Of a DNA stretch of 64,000 bases, positions 26,700 to 35,487 are shown piece by piece. This DNA comes from Chloroflexota bacterium. Its GTDB lineage: Bacteria; Chloroflexota; Anaerolineae; Aggregatilineales; Phototrophicaceae. Made by a program: the position numbers and the translations under genes. The notes beneath the pieces are model-generated. The model did no database searches. It was not told the origin of the DNA and saw only the letters and a program-made list of their open reading frames with translations. Position 1 is the stretch's first letter. Every line of letters begins with the position of its first letter. Location: assembly GCA_026708115.1 (NCBI GenBank), contig JAPOVL010000033.1:106519-170518 (forward strand), in the 5' to 3' direction.

Positions 26700-28610
26700 A
26701 TGCTAGATCTAGCCCCAAGCAAACGTAATCTATTCCAGGCTTTTCCTCGCTGGTGGCGGATGCTTCCATTATTGCTGCTGGTGACGCTGCTGGCGGCGCA
26801 AGGAATAAACGCCGATGTCATCTGGTACGACGAGCTGACCTCAATCGGCCATGCCGGCGGCTTGACAGGACCCTTTTCGCCGACAGACGTGCTTCACTCG
26901 ATCAGCACGCACAGCCCCAAACACGGGCCTTTGTTCTTTGAATTGCTGGCGGGTTGGGGCGCGCTTGTGGGCTGGCACCACGCTGTCCTACGCTGTTTGC
27001 CGCTCTTCTTTGGGGTTCTGACAGTCGCCTGGGTATACCGTATTGGTGCCGATTTTCTGGGCTGGCGCGCGGGACTATGGGCCAGCGCTTTCCTGGGGCT
27101 GAACGTCTTCTGGTTGGAGTACTTTCACGAAATCCGCATGTATACCGCGCAAGCGGCTATGCTCGTAGCGATGCTCTGGCATTACTTGCACATTGTGCAT
27201 TCAAAGTCAACTATTGGCAGAGTTCGTTGGTTCGGGCTGATCCTCTCAGCATCGTTGTCACTTTATGCCCAGCCTTATTCATTCTTCGTATTCCTGGCTG
27301 TCGGCTTCTATCACCTGATATTCGTTCCCAAAACGAAGCGCTGGATTCATACGGCCGCGGCCTTCTTGCTTGTCGGCGTACTATACCTGCCTTGGCTTCC
27401 AGTAACTTACATAGGAGTGACAACAAAATATGACGCTTGGGGAGAGATGCCCTTTGCGCAGGCGGTAGACGTCTTTCTCTTGCTACTGTCTAACGGAAAT
27501 TGGTTAGTGCTTTTGATCGCGTTTGTCGCGGCCGCCTTGCACCTGCGGAAGCGCGAGCACCTGAAAAAAACCTTACCCTTTTGGGTGTTTGCCTTTGTCA
27601 TCCTGGCGCTTCTATTGTCAGTGAATGAAGCCGTGAGACTGATTCCTTTACGTCGCTCGCGCTATTTCTTTATCGTCTTCTACCCCGCCGCGCTACTCGT
27701 TGGCAGTGGTTTGGCTTGGTTACGGCCCCGCGCGCTGCCACTGATTTTCCTGGCAATTTATCTCGGGTCTGGATTCTTGTTGCGGGCGACAGAAGACTAT
27801 GTCGGGTTTCAGGGTACGATTCGCGCCATCCAGAGCTATCCCCCGATTCACGACTACGTTCTGACACTGCGAGACGTCGTCTCTGAAGAAGACTTCATTG
27901 TTGGATTCTCGAACATCAATTTCATCATACGCCAAGGCAAAGCTGGCAAGAGCACGGCGGATTACTATTTCGAGAGGTTGATGGGCATAGACGGCACTTT
28001 CATTCGAACGAATCTTGATAACGCTCAACTCGAGGAGGATATCCCGGACAAGCTGGCAGACCATCCCTATCTTCTCTTTACCTACGATCCGACAAACAAA
28101 CCGGAGATCTTCGACCGAACCAGGTTAATCATCGAGAGAAACTATACGCCCTGTGAACTTGTTTTGGACGAAGCGGAACTGCGCGCATGGCGCTATGTCT
28201 ATCATACGTTGGATTGCGACCGTAAATACCGGCCGATACACTACGAGAACGGGATCGCTCTTGTTGATAAATTCGCTGATTTCATCCCCGATCGCGACGT
28301 CCTGCGCGTCGTGACCGGATGGGAAGTGGCAGACACAGCGCTCTTGCATCAGTTCAATATTTCGATTCAGATCCATTCGATCGACGGGCAAAAGGTCGCG
28401 CAAATCAACCCCGATCGTCACCTCTACGACGATGTCCTGAAGTGGTTCGTTGTAGAGTTGTCGACTTCGGATCTGTCGCCTGGCGACTATAGGGTCGTGG
28501 TCATGGTCTATGACCGAAATCCTCCTCACGCGAAGGTCTTCGGCGCCGACATCGAATCCGGCGAGTTCGGGAAGATTTTGCCCATACAGTCCTTCAGCAT
28601 TCCGGGATAG
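26700..28610 (+). CDS. GT39/PMT-like membrane glycosyltransferase, array gene 7
   Basis: 636 residues, starting 6 bases after the stop of gene 6. WYDELTSIGHAGGLTG (DE at 44-45), KHGPLFFELLAGWG, YFHEIRMYTAQ, RRSRYFFIVFYP, ADYYFERLMGIDGTF, the C-x20-C pair (CELVLDEA...TLDC), VTGWEVADTALLHQFNISIQIH and VDRH-like NPDRHLYDD. It is the most divergent copy, with KH(G)PL for DHVPL in the first loop and MGIDG for LGIDG, and forms its own branch by eye. Last glycosyltransferase before the methyltransferase gene. Confidence 0.8.
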   Translation: MLDLAPSKRNLFQAFPRWWRMLPLLLLVTLLAAQGINADVIWYDELTSIGHAGGLTGPFSPTDVLHSISTHSPKHGPLFFELLAGWGALVGWHHAVLRCLPLFFGVLTVAWVYRIGADFLGWRAGLWASAFLGLNVFWLEYFHEIRMYTAQAAMLVAMLWHYLHIVHSKSTIGRVRWFGLILSASLSLYAQPYSFFVFLAVGFYHLIFVPKTKRWIHTAAAFLLVGVLYLPWLPVTYIGVTTKYDAWGEMPFAQAVDVFLLLLSNGNWLVLLIAFVAAALHLRKREHLKKTLPFWVFAFVILALLLSVNEAVRLIPLRRSRYFFIVFYPAALLVGSGLAWLRPRALPLIFLAIYLGSGFLLRATEDYVGFQGTIRAIQSYPPIHDYVLTLRDVVSEEDFIVGFSNINFIIRQGKAGKSTADYYFERLMGIDGTFIRTNLDNAQLEEDIPDKLADHPYLLFTYDPTNKPEIFDRTRLIIERNYTPCELVLDEAELRAWRYVYHTLDCDRKYRPIHYENGIALVDKFADFIPDRDVLRVVTGWEVADTALLHQFNISIQIHSIDGQKVAQINPDRHLYDDVLKWFVVELSTSDLSPGDYRVVVMVYDRNPPHAKVFGADIESGEFGKILPIQSFSIPG

Positions 28611-28620
28611 GTTATCTGTA

Positions 28621-29295
28621 ATGAATTCAGTCAAGCGTCTGCTGAGGCCGCTCTATGCGCCGCTCGTTCGCAAGTATCGCAATCACGCGAAACTGAAAAA
28701 CCAGCAAGGGCTTATCCGCGCGGGCGTCAACGCATGCACTGGATCCGGAAAACCGCTCAAAGTCATTATTGGCGCCGGAGATACTCGTTACGAAAACTGG
28801 ATCACGACCGATATTCCGGCATTCCACGTTCTTAAACACGAGCATTGGGCGCTGCTCTTCCAGCCCGCGTCAATCGACAGAATGTTGGCTGAACATGTCT
28901 TTGAGCACTTGACAGTCGACGAATTAGGCCAGTTTCTGCGTTTGGCGCGCCTCTACATGGCCAAGAGCGGGCGCATTCGTCTGGCTGTGCCGGACGGAAA
29001 CCATCCCGATGCAAATTACATTGAACATGTGCGTCCCGGCGGCATAGGAGAGGGGGCCGACGATCACAAGGTGCTCTACACCAGCGAAAAGATCGTAAAT
29101 GTTTTGCAAGAGTGCGGCTACGAATTCCAACTCTTGGAATACTTTGACGACTCAGGTGAATTTCATCGGGAACCCTGGCATGCGGCCGACGGATTCATCG
29201 CTCGATCGGCTCTACATGACGAGCGCAATGTCGAAGGCAAACTGACTTATACCAGCTTGATCGTCGACTGTTGGCCAAGTCAATACATCGAGTAG
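28621..29295 (+). CDS. SAM-dependent methyltransferase-like protein
   Basis: 224 residues from the ATG at 28621, ten bases after gene 7; an in-frame upstream start inside gene 7 is unlikely. LKVIIGAGDTRYENWITTDI is an atypical glycine-rich SAM-binding segment, followed by SIDRMLAEHVFEHLTVDELGQFL and GRIRLAVPDGNHPD, the pattern of class I methyltransferases often found in surface-polysaccharide loci (predicted SAM-dependent methyltransferase family). Position at the end of the array suggests it modifies or caps the glycan made by the upstream enzymes, but this is inference. Confidence 0.72.
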   Translation: MNSVKRLLRPLYAPLVRKYRNHAKLKNQQGLIRAGVNACTGSGKPLKVIIGAGDTRYENWITTDIPAFHVLKHEHWALLFQPASIDRMLAEHVFEHLTVDELGQFLRLARLYMAKSGRIRLAVPDGNHPDANYIEHVRPGGIGEGADDHKVLYTSEKIVNVLQECGYEFQLLEYFDDSGEFHREPWHAADGFIARSALHDERNVEGKLTYTSLIVDCWPSQYIE

Positions 29296-29311
29296 AGACC
29301 AACCCCTGCTA

Positions 29312-30709
29312 TCAGATGTTGAGGAAGTGACCTTCCAAACCGTGTGCCACTTCCTTTATCGCTTCGCTCAACGTGGGGTGGGCGTGTACATTGCGCGCGA
29401 TCTCGGCCGCGGTCAATTCGGCTGAACGCGCCAAGGTCAGTTCGGGCAGCAGCTCCGTGACATCGTGGCCGATCATATGGGCGCCAAGGATTTCGCCATA
29501 TCGCTTGTCACTGACTACCTTGACGAAGCCGCTTGCGTCACCCATGCCTCGCGCTTTGGCGTTGGCTTGAAAGGGGAACTTGGCAACCGCTACTTCGTAA
29601 CCGCGCGCTTTGGCCTGATCTTCGGTGTATCCAAAGCTGGCGACCTGCGGCTGACAATAGATGGCGCGCGGCATCATATCGAAGTCGAGCGTAACGGTTG
29701 CTGTGCCGGCGATATGCTCCGCAGCGACCACACCCATTGCCTCGGCTACGTGGGCAAGCATCAATTTGGCGGTGACATCACCGATAGCGTAAATGTGCGG
29801 GATATTGGTCTGCATCTCTTCGTTGATCTCGATGGCGCCCCCAGCGTCGAGCGAAACTCCTGTGTTTTCCAGCCCGTATCCGGTCGTGCGCGGCTGAAAT
29901 CCAATCGCCTGAAGAACGCGATCGGCACGGAGCTGTTCTTGCTCGCCATCGCCAGTTGATACGGTTACAGTGACGCCACCAGCATCTTCGACGACCGTCT
30001 CGACCCGTGCGCCGGTCATGACTTTGATGCCCATCTTCGCATAGATCTTGCCGAGTTCCTTGCTTACCTCGGGATCCTCCAGTGGCAGAATCCGGTCCAG
30101 GAATTCGACCATGGTGACATCGACGCCATAGTTGCGCATGATATAGGCAAATTCGACGCCAATTGCGCCGGCGCCGGCGATTATCACGCTGCCCGGTAGA
30201 TTGTCTTCCATGATCTGTTCTTCATAGGTGACAACGCGCTCGCTCAGCGCTGTGCCCGGGATCAGACGCGTTGTCGCGCCGGTGGCGATAATGAGGTGCC
30301 TGAAATTGATCGTTTCTTCGGTTCCGTCGTTCAGTGAGACGGCCATATTGTTGGTGTCCGTGAGCGTCGCCCAGCCTTCAAAGGTCGAAATCTTGTTCTT
30401 GCGCATCAGAAACTGTACGCCCTTGGTCAAGCCCTTGGCGACTCGGCGACTGCGCTTAAAGGCTTTGGCGTAGTCCAGGCTGAATTCGCCGCTGATGCCA
30501 AAGGTATCAGCCTCATTGTTAAGGATGTATGCCAGCTCGGCGTTACGCAGTAATGCTTTGGAAGGAATGCAGCCGACATTCAGGCAAATGCCGCCCCAGT
30601 ATTTTTTCTCGACGATCGCGGTATTCAGCCCAAGTTGGCTGGCGCGGATAGCGGCGATGTAACCGCCCGGCCCGGCGCCCAGCACAACCAGATCAAATTC
30701 CTTAGCCAT
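29312..30709 (-). CDS. lpd: Dihydrolipoamide dehydrogenase
   Basis: 465 residues. FAD-binding [14 protein letters not shown] at the N-terminus, the redox disulfide CLNVGC with the following IPSKALL, the NAD-binding [10 protein letters not shown], and the C-terminal base motif HAHPTLSEA. This is the E3 component shared by 2-oxo acid dehydrogenase complexes and the glycine cleavage system; no E1 or E2 gene is adjacent. Convergent with the glycosyltransferase operon, with 16 bases between stop codons. Confidence 0.94.
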   Translation of the reverse strand: MAKEFDLVVLGAGPGGYIAAIRASQLGLNTAIVEKKYWGGICLNVGCIPSKALLRNAELAYILNNEADTFGISGEFSLDYAKAFKRSRRVAKGLTKGVQFLMRKNKISTFEGWATLTDTNNMAVSLNDGTEETINFRHLIIATGATTRLIPGTALSERVVTYEEQIMEDNLPGSVIIAGAGAIGVEFAYIMRNYGVDVTMVEFLDRILPLEDPEVSKELGKIYAKMGIKVMTGARVETVVEDAGGVTVTVSTGDGEQEQLRADRVLQAIGFQPRTTGYGLENTGVSLDAGGAIEINEEMQTNIPHIYAIGDVTAKLMLAHVAEAMGVVAAEHIAGTATVTLDFDMMPRAIYCQPQVASFGYTEDQAKARGYEVAVAKFPFQANAKARGMGDASGFVKVVSDKRYGEILGAHMIGHDVTELLPELTLARSAELTAAEIARNVHAHPTLSEAIKEVAHGLEGHFLNI

Positions 30710-30843
30710 GGCGTTCTTGCTCCCGTTCGCTGATGAATGCGCAATTCGCCTAGTCTACCGCAGGCGCGGCACAAATTGAAGTGGGGCTGATGCGACCGCT
30801 CTGTGTGGACTGCCCCACAAGCTGGTCATTTCGCAGTATTCCA

Positions 30844-30852
30844 TGCTACAAT
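30844..30852 (+). promoter_or_regulatory. Extended -10 promoter of the toxin-antitoxin operon
   Basis: TGCTACAAT, an extended -10 element 24 bases upstream of the antitoxin start; the ribosome-binding GCGGAGG follows at 30860. No good -35 hexamer, which is compatible with an extended -10 promoter subject to autoregulation. Confidence 0.5.
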
Positions 30853-30875
30853 AGCGCCGAGCGGAGGACACAAGA

Positions 30876-31151
30876 ATGACCATCGACATCCCGGAAGACA
30901 TCGCCCTGCGTTTGGAACAACTTGCAGAGCAGCACGATACCGACCTAGGCAATCTGCTGCGCGATATGATTGAGCGCTATGCCAAAGAACGCTCTACCGA
31001 TGATAAGCGCTGGGCGACCCTGGCGGATTTGGCGCGTAACGCCAAAGAAGCTGGACTGGCTTCACCGCATCCTGTGAATACTGCAGCCCGCAGCCGCGAG
31101 ATACTAAACACTGAATACGCTGACTACCTCAAACGTCGCAAAAGCAGATGA
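30876..31151 (+). CDS. Ribbon-helix-helix type antitoxin
   Basis: 91 residues: MTIDIPEDIALRLEQLAEQ with a following helix (DLGNLLRDMIERYAKE) is a CopG/Arc-like ribbon-helix-helix start, with a charged C-terminal tail suited to wrapping a toxin. GGAGG lies eight bases before the ATG. The last four bases overlap the start of the PIN gene (ATGA), the usual arrangement of type II toxin-antitoxin pairs; the complex would repress its own promoter. Confidence 0.75.
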   Translation: MTIDIPEDIALRLEQLAEQHDTDLGNLLRDMIERYAKERSTDDKRWATLADLARNAKEAGLASPHPVNTAARSREILNTEYADYLKRRKSR

Positions 31152-31561
31152 CAGTCATCGCGGACAGCAATGTTCTTTATGCGCTTTACAACATCAGAGA
31201 CGCCTCCCATCTCGAGGCGATCACTTTTGTGTCCCAGAATAATGAAACCCTGCTTGTGCCGGACGTTACCTTGCCGGAAGTCTGCTACCTGCTTACACGC
31301 GATATCGGTTATTTCGGTTTGCAAGGGTTTCTTAGACACTTCACGCGCCTGAATGCGCAACTTGTGCCGACTGAGCTAGATGACCTGAGAAGAGTGCGCG
31401 AAATTGCCATTGTCTATGCAGATGCAGAGTTTGACATCGTAGACTGCTGCATCATGGCCATCGCAGAACGGCTGAACATCACACGTATCGCGACCTTCGA
31501 CCGGCGCGATTTCAGCATGTTCCGCCCCAGTCACTGCGAGTATCTCGAACTGTCGCCTTAA
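31148..31561 (+). CDS. PIN-domain toxin (VapC-like)
   Basis: 137 residues. The acidic PIN active site is visible: IADSNVLYAL (Asp about 6), LPEVCYLL (Glu about 44), DAEFDIVDCCIMA (Asp about 97-100) and ATFDRRDF (Asp near the C-terminus). Such toxins cleave RNA, often tRNA or rRNA. Translationally coupled to the antitoxin. The following 146 bases show no gene. Confidence 0.82.
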   Translation: MTVIADSNVLYALYNIRDASHLEAITFVSQNNETLLVPDVTLPEVCYLLTRDIGYFGLQGFLRHFTRLNAQLVPTELDDLRRVREIAIVYADAEFDIVDCCIMAIAERLNITRIATFDRRDFSMFRPSHCEYLELSP

Positions 31562-31707
31562 ACTAATGGATTCCCCCTTCCGAACCTAGCGCCTGCCTTC
31601 GGGTTTTGGCGGTCCATTGCCCGGCTCCGTGTCCTTGGTGCTTTTAGAACAATCTGGGGCGGTTGCTTCGCATCGCGTCAACGAGGGGCTTGAGACAGAA
31701 TCTAGCG

Positions 31708-32499
31708 TCAATGCCCGGGATGGCAGGCGCTTTTCAGCCTTTGGCGCTTTGCCTCGAAGAGAATGACGGTGGCGGCGGAAGCAACATTGAGCGATTCGGC
31801 TTCATGCGACATAGGGATAGACACGCTCGACCGGGAAATGCGCCGAGCCTCCGAACTAAGGCCGTGCGCTTCGTTGCCTACAACCAGCGCCCAGGGCGGA
31901 GCCCAATCTACCTCGGTATAAATCGCCTCTCCTCCAGCGTCCGCGCTGTACACTGCCAAACCAGCGCAATAGGCGCGGATCTCCTGCCAGTTCGCCTCGG
32001 CCACGGGCAAGCGGAAATGAACGCCCATACCGGCGCGCAAGACTTTCGAACTGTAAGGATCGACGCAACCTGGCGCCAAAATGGCGATGTCTACGCCCGC
32101 GGCGGCGGCGCTCCGCAAGACTGTTCCCATATTGCCCGGCTCGCGGACTGCATCCAGAATTAACGCCCGCTCAGCTTGATTCGGCATGCTCGGCTTGGGG
32201 ATACGGAAAACGGCCAGGATTCCTGGCGTCCGCTTTGTATCGCTGATGTGCGACAGGACGCCCTCGCTGACGGGGAGGAGCTCGCAATTGCGATTTTGCA
32301 AAGTAGCGATTAGCTCATAGTCGGCAGACTGAGGCGTATAAAGCGCGAGATCCGGCCTGCCTCCACTATTCACGGCATCCTTGATCAATCGGTCGCCTTC
32401 GAGGATCAGTTTTTTTTCGCTCCGCCGCAATCGCCCTTTGGCCTGCAACGATTTGACGTATTTGACACGCTTGTTTTGTATGCTGGTGACGATGTCCAT
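31708..32499 (-). CDS. TrmH/SpoU family RNA 2'-O-methyltransferase
   Basis: About 263 residues from ATG 32499 (MDIVTSIQNKRVKYVKSLQ; an in-frame GTG five codons earlier is possible). An N-terminal substrate-binding domain is followed by the knotted SPOUT domain: motif 1 REPGNMGTVLRSAAA, motif 2 VVGNEAHGLS and motif 3 IPMSHEAESLNVASAATV. Probably methylates rRNA, as in the RlmB/TsnR type; the target base is not predictable. Separated from rplT by a terminator. Confidence 0.85.
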   Translation of the reverse strand: MDIVTSIQNKRVKYVKSLQAKGRLRRSEKKLILEGDRLIKDAVNSGGRPDLALYTPQSADYELIATLQNRNCELLPVSEGVLSHISDTKRTPGILAVFRIPKPSMPNQAERALILDAVREPGNMGTVLRSAAAAGVDIAILAPGCVDPYSSKVLRAGMGVHFRLPVAEANWQEIRAYCAGLAVYSADAGGEAIYTEVDWAPPWALVVGNEAHGLSSEARRISRSSVSIPMSHEAESLNVASAATVILFEAKRQRLKSACHPGH

Positions 32500-32517
32500 A
32501 GTTGGCTTCACCAATTG

Positions 32518-32545
32518 AAAAAAGGGTCGCCATAGTGACCCTTTT
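32518..32545 (-). terminator. Terminator of infC-rpmI-rplT
   Basis: GAAAAGGGTC, an 8-base loop and GACCCTTTTTTC on the minus strand: 9-bp stem with a T run, 25 bases after the rplT stop and just before the TrmH-family gene. Confidence 0.85.
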
Positions 32546-32569
32546 CAACGTTGCAGTCGATTGTTCGCG

Positions 32570-32926
32570 CTATTGCAGGCTTTGCTTCGCCACAGACACG
32601 ACTTTGCTGAAGGTATCCACATCATGAATTGCCAAATGCGCCAGGCTCTTGCGATCAAGCTCAACACCCGCCAGTTTCAAACCATGGATGAACTGGCTGT
32701 ACTTCATGCCGTTCATACGGGCGGCTGCATTAATGCGTTGAATCCAAAGACGGCGCAACTGGCGACGGCGCTGTCGTCTATCGCGATAGGCGTACCACAG
32801 GCTGCGCATCATGGCCTCGTTGGCGCGCTTGAATAGCTTGCTGCGCGTGCCCCATTGTCCTTTGGTGAGCTTGAGGACCTTCTTGTGTCGTCTGCGTCGG
32901 ACGAATCCTGTTTTTGTTCTTGCCAT
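32570..32926 (-). CDS. rplT: Ribosomal protein L20
   Basis: 118 residues, normal length. Basic N-terminus [22 protein letters not shown] and the [22 protein letters not shown] core are diagnostic of bL20, an early assembly protein that binds 23S rRNA and in many bacteria represses this operon. Third gene of infC-rpmI-rplT. Confidence 0.96.
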   Translation of the reverse strand: MARTKTGFVRRRRHKKVLKLTKGQWGTRSKLFKRANEAMMRSLWYAYRDRRQRRRQLRRLWIQRINAAARMNGMKYSQFIHGLKLAGVELDRKSLAHLAIHDVDTFSKVVSVAKQSLQ

Positions 32927-32998
32927 GTTTCTTCTCCGTAGCTAAGACGTCCCGTGAATGAAAGGGCAGGGACGACCGGTTGGCGTGTTCCGGCGGTC

Positions 32999-33250
32999 CT
33001 AAGCCGGCGGATTCGCCTTGTACTTGCCGAGATAGGGCGCCAGGCGGCGGATGCGGCGTCGCATTGCAACTTCACCGACCTCCATGCGTTTGTCCCACTG
33101 CCGCTTAACGCGCTTTGCCGAACGTCGCCGCAGATGGCTCTTGCCGCCCTTGGTACGGACGATCTTCCCAGTGCCAGTCACACGAAAGCGCTTGGCGGTT
33201 GCCTTGTGCGTTTTGAGTTTATACTTTGTCGTCTTCTTCTTGCGTGGCAC
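32999..33250 (-). CDS. rpmI: Ribosomal protein L35
   Basis: About 83 residues from a GTG at 33250, with GGAG eight bases upstream. The core KLKTHKATAKRFRVTGTGKI ... HLRRRSAKRVKRQ is typical of bL35. The usual bL35 is about 64-66 residues; this one has about 8 extra residues at the N-terminus and a longer C-terminal tail (AMRRRIRRLAPYLGKYKANPPA). Located between infC and rplT as in most bacteria. Confidence 0.92.
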   Translation of the reverse strand: MPRKKKTTKYKLKTHKATAKRFRVTGTGKIVRTKGGKSHLRRRSAKRVKRQWDKRMEVGEVAMRRRIRRLAPYLGKYKANPPA

Positions 33251-33266
33251 TACCAATTCTCCAGTT

Positions 33267-33800
33267 TCATTTGCTTTCCTTGTTTGGCGCCAAGATCATC
33301 AACATGTCACGACCTTCCATATTCGGGCGCTGTTCTACGACGCCAACGTCTTGCAAGGCTTCTTCGATTTTTGCCAGGCGATCGCGTCCGATGTGCTGAT
33401 GTGTGATTTCTCTACCGCGAAACCGCACACGGAACTTGACTTTTTTCCCTTCTTGCAGCCACTTTGTCGCGCGTTTGATGTCGAATTGAAGGTGATATTC
33501 GTCCGTCTTCGGCCGCAGTTGAATCTCCTTGATCGTGACTTTAACCTGGTTCTTTTTGGACTTTCGTTCTTTACGGCGTTGCTCGTATTGAAACTTACCG
33601 TAATCCATTATGCGGCAAACTGGCGGTTGGGCCTTAGGCGCTACCTCGACCAAGTCTAGTCCTACATCATCCGCCCGTTCCTGCGCATAACGAATGTTGA
33701 CTACGCCAATATTGGTGTTGGTATCGTCAATCAGCCGAACTTCGCGTACGCCGCGAATATCTCGATTGATTCGATGTGGTGAACTCGCTATTTCGATCAT
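33267..33800 (-). CDS. infC: Translation initiation factor IF-3
   Basis: 177 residues from an ATG with AAGGGA upstream. N-terminal domain (IRGVREVRLIDDTNTNIG...DLVEVAPKAQPPVCRIMDYGKF) and C-terminal domain (KEIQLRPKTDEYHLQFDIKRA ... KVKFRVRFRGREITH) are complete. IF-3 keeps the 30S subunit free and checks start codons. First gene of the operon, transcribed from the promoter at 33861-33889; the 5' leader contains a short CGTAG/CTACG hairpin (33834-33852). Confidence 0.96.
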   Translation of the reverse strand: MIEIASSPHRINRDIRGVREVRLIDDTNTNIGVVNIRYAQERADDVGLDLVEVAPKAQPPVCRIMDYGKFQYEQRRKERKSKKNQVKVTIKEIQLRPKTDEYHLQFDIKRATKWLQEGKKVKFRVRFRGREITHQHIGRDRLAKIEEALQDVGVVEQRPNMEGRDMLMILAPNKESK

Positions 33801-33860
33801 TCCCTTCGGTTAATACGGGCAAACTAAAATATTCGTAGCCCAATGAACTACGGGCGCGTA

Positions 33861-33889
33861 GTTTAACACAGGCTGGAATTGCTTGTCAA
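33861..33889 (-). promoter_or_regulatory. infC: Promoter of infC-rpmI-rplT
   Basis: On the minus strand TTGACA, a 17-base spacer and TTAAAC (or TAAACT with 18 bases), about 60 bases upstream of infC. Perfect -35 hexamer. Confidence 0.75.
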
Positions 33890-33923
33890 TTATGAGTACT
33901 CGGCGAAGAATCGCGCATGCGCG

Positions 33924-34295
33924 CTATTTGTCATAGCTCAACTGCAAGGCTTGGAATTGGGAAAGTGACGATTCGTACATCTCTATGAGTTCCTCATCGC
34001 TGCCTTTGAATCGCCGCAAGGTCTGTTGCGCACAGGCCGTGCAACCTCTCATCGCCCTATAACTGTCAGTTTCACAAGCGAGGCAACCATTGAGCTCGAT
34101 CATAAGGGACATCAGGGCGATAACCTCGACACTGGTCTCACTTTTGTGGGACAGGCTATCTATGAGATCCATCCATTTGCGGCCGCGCGTGTTCCGAAGC
34201 GCTGGAATGGCGTAGTGGGGGAATAAGATTTCGTTGTCGGCGTACATGTTTTCTGATTTTGCCCCTGAGTGGCAAACAAGTAACTCCGCAATCAT
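33924..34295 (-). CDS. Small Cys-rich protein of unknown function
   Basis: 123 residues. The pattern ALMSLMIELNGCLACETDSYRAMRGCTACAQQTLRRF gives four cysteines in two CxxC-type pairs after a helix, recalling AhpD/carboxymuconolactone decarboxylase-like proteins, but the match is loose. An internal Met at residue 17 (MYADNEILF) could be the true start. No clear neighbour partner. Confidence 0.5.
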   Translation of the reverse strand: MIAELLVCHSGAKSENMYADNEILFPHYAIPALRNTRGRKWMDLIDSLSHKSETSVEVIALMSLMIELNGCLACETDSYRAMRGCTACAQQTLRRFKGSDEELIEMYESSLSQFQALQLSYDK

Positions 34296-34377
34296 TACAT
34301 CATATGCGCTTTTGCGGATGATGGCAAACCCAACATTGATGATTCCAAGGCAGAATTGAGCGTCCGCAATGGTCTGC

Positions 34378-35478
34378 TCATTTCATACGGCGGTAATGAC
34401 GCATTAAGTCCTGAAGTTGCTCATGCGGCAAGGCGTACAAAGTGTTCCCGTCTCTGCCAACTGTGGTTTGCGCCGCAACTAGCGCGTTGTACACGGACTC
34501 TTCGACACACTCGACCACCGCGCGAAATAACTGATCGATCAGCGTTCCCGCGAGGAAGGACGCTTCTTCGTTAATCGCGCCGGCCTCTCTCACAAGTTCT
34601 GTGGCTCCATGAACGCGGCGATTACAAGTTGAGAAGGCGATAACAAAGTCGCCGCTGCCACTGTGGCAGATGGTTCCGGTACGACCGAGCCCGAATGCCG
34701 CGCGTTTTGCCATGCGCTCGAGTTGCCGGGTCTCGAGTGGCGCGTCGGTAGCGATGACGACCATCACCGACCCTGGCGGCGAATCAAAGTTATCTTCGGC
34801 GACATGTTGCCCGATTGGCACGCCCAGCATGTGTAATTCATGGCGCTGGCCGAAGTTAGTCTGCAGCAGCGTGGCTACCGTATAGGCGCCGCCGATCACG
34901 AGGCGCGAGGCTGTGCCGATCCCGCCCTTGAAGCCGTAGCAGAGTGTCCCGGCGCCCGCTCCTACGCAGCCTTCGGCCACTGGTCCAGTGCCGGCGCCGT
35001 CGATTGCGCGCAACACATCAGCCTCGCCGATATGCCGTCCTTGACCATCGCTGAGGAAATTGTCGTTGCATTCCCCGACAACCGGACTGACATTGCTGGT
35101 TGTGATCGCAATGTCGGGATTCTCCCTGATCGAGTAGCTGACCACTGCGTCCCAGACTTTGCCTACATTGAGCGTATTGCTCAGGCAGATAGGCGTTTCA
35201 ATGACGCCGAGATCGCGGATCTGCTCAAATCCGGTTGCCTTGCCATAACCATTGATGGTGTAAACCGCGGCCGGCGCCTTCTCACGAAACACATTGCCGG
35301 AGTGGGGTAGAACGGCTGTGACGCCGGTGCGGATCGGGCCCCGGCCCGGTACCAGCTTTCCTTCGCCTTCATTTCTTGTGGCATGACCGACACGGACGCC
35401 GGGGACGTCGGTGATCCCGTTGAGCGGGCCCGTAGCGAGGTGGTTTGCTATTGGGATAAGGTCTCGAAATCTTGTCAT
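34378..35478 (-). CDS. P1 family peptidase (DmpA/BapA-like)
   Basis: 366 residues. NGITDVPGVRVGH near the N-terminus and the GSVMVVIATDAPLE segment mark the DmpA-type N-terminal nucleophile hydrolases, in which the precursor cuts itself before the nucleophile Ser (here Gly236/Ser237) to give two subunits. GFKGGIGTASR and VGAGAGT are also conserved. Known members are D- or beta-aminopeptidases acting on short peptides. Follows the ureohydrolase-like gene with a 9-base gap. Confidence 0.88.
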   Translation of the reverse strand: MTRFRDLIPIANHLATGPLNGITDVPGVRVGHATRNEGEGKLVPGRGPIRTGVTAVLPHSGNVFREKAPAAVYTINGYGKATGFEQIRDLGVIETPICLSNTLNVGKVWDAVVSYSIRENPDIAITTSNVSPVVGECNDNFLSDGQGRHIGEADVLRAIDGAGTGPVAEGCVGAGAGTLCYGFKGGIGTASRLVIGGAYTVATLLQTNFGQRHELHMLGVPIGQHVAEDNFDSPPGSVMVVIATDAPLETRQLERMAKRAAFGLGRTGTICHSGSGDFVIAFSTCNRRVHGATELVREAGAINEEASFLAGTLIDQLFRAVVECVEESVYNALVAAQTTVGRDGNTLYALPHEQLQDLMRHYRRMK

Positions 35479-35487
35479 AACTCGCGA

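Noticed and set aside
14928..28610. The glycosyltransferase array as an assembly artefact
   Set aside because: The copies differ throughout, with distinct start signals and gaps, so collapsed or duplicated contigs do not explain them.
28510..28620. Longer methyltransferase starting inside array gene 7
   Set aside because: The extra 37 codons are in the alternate frame of a conserved coding end and add no domain; ATG at 28621 fits better.
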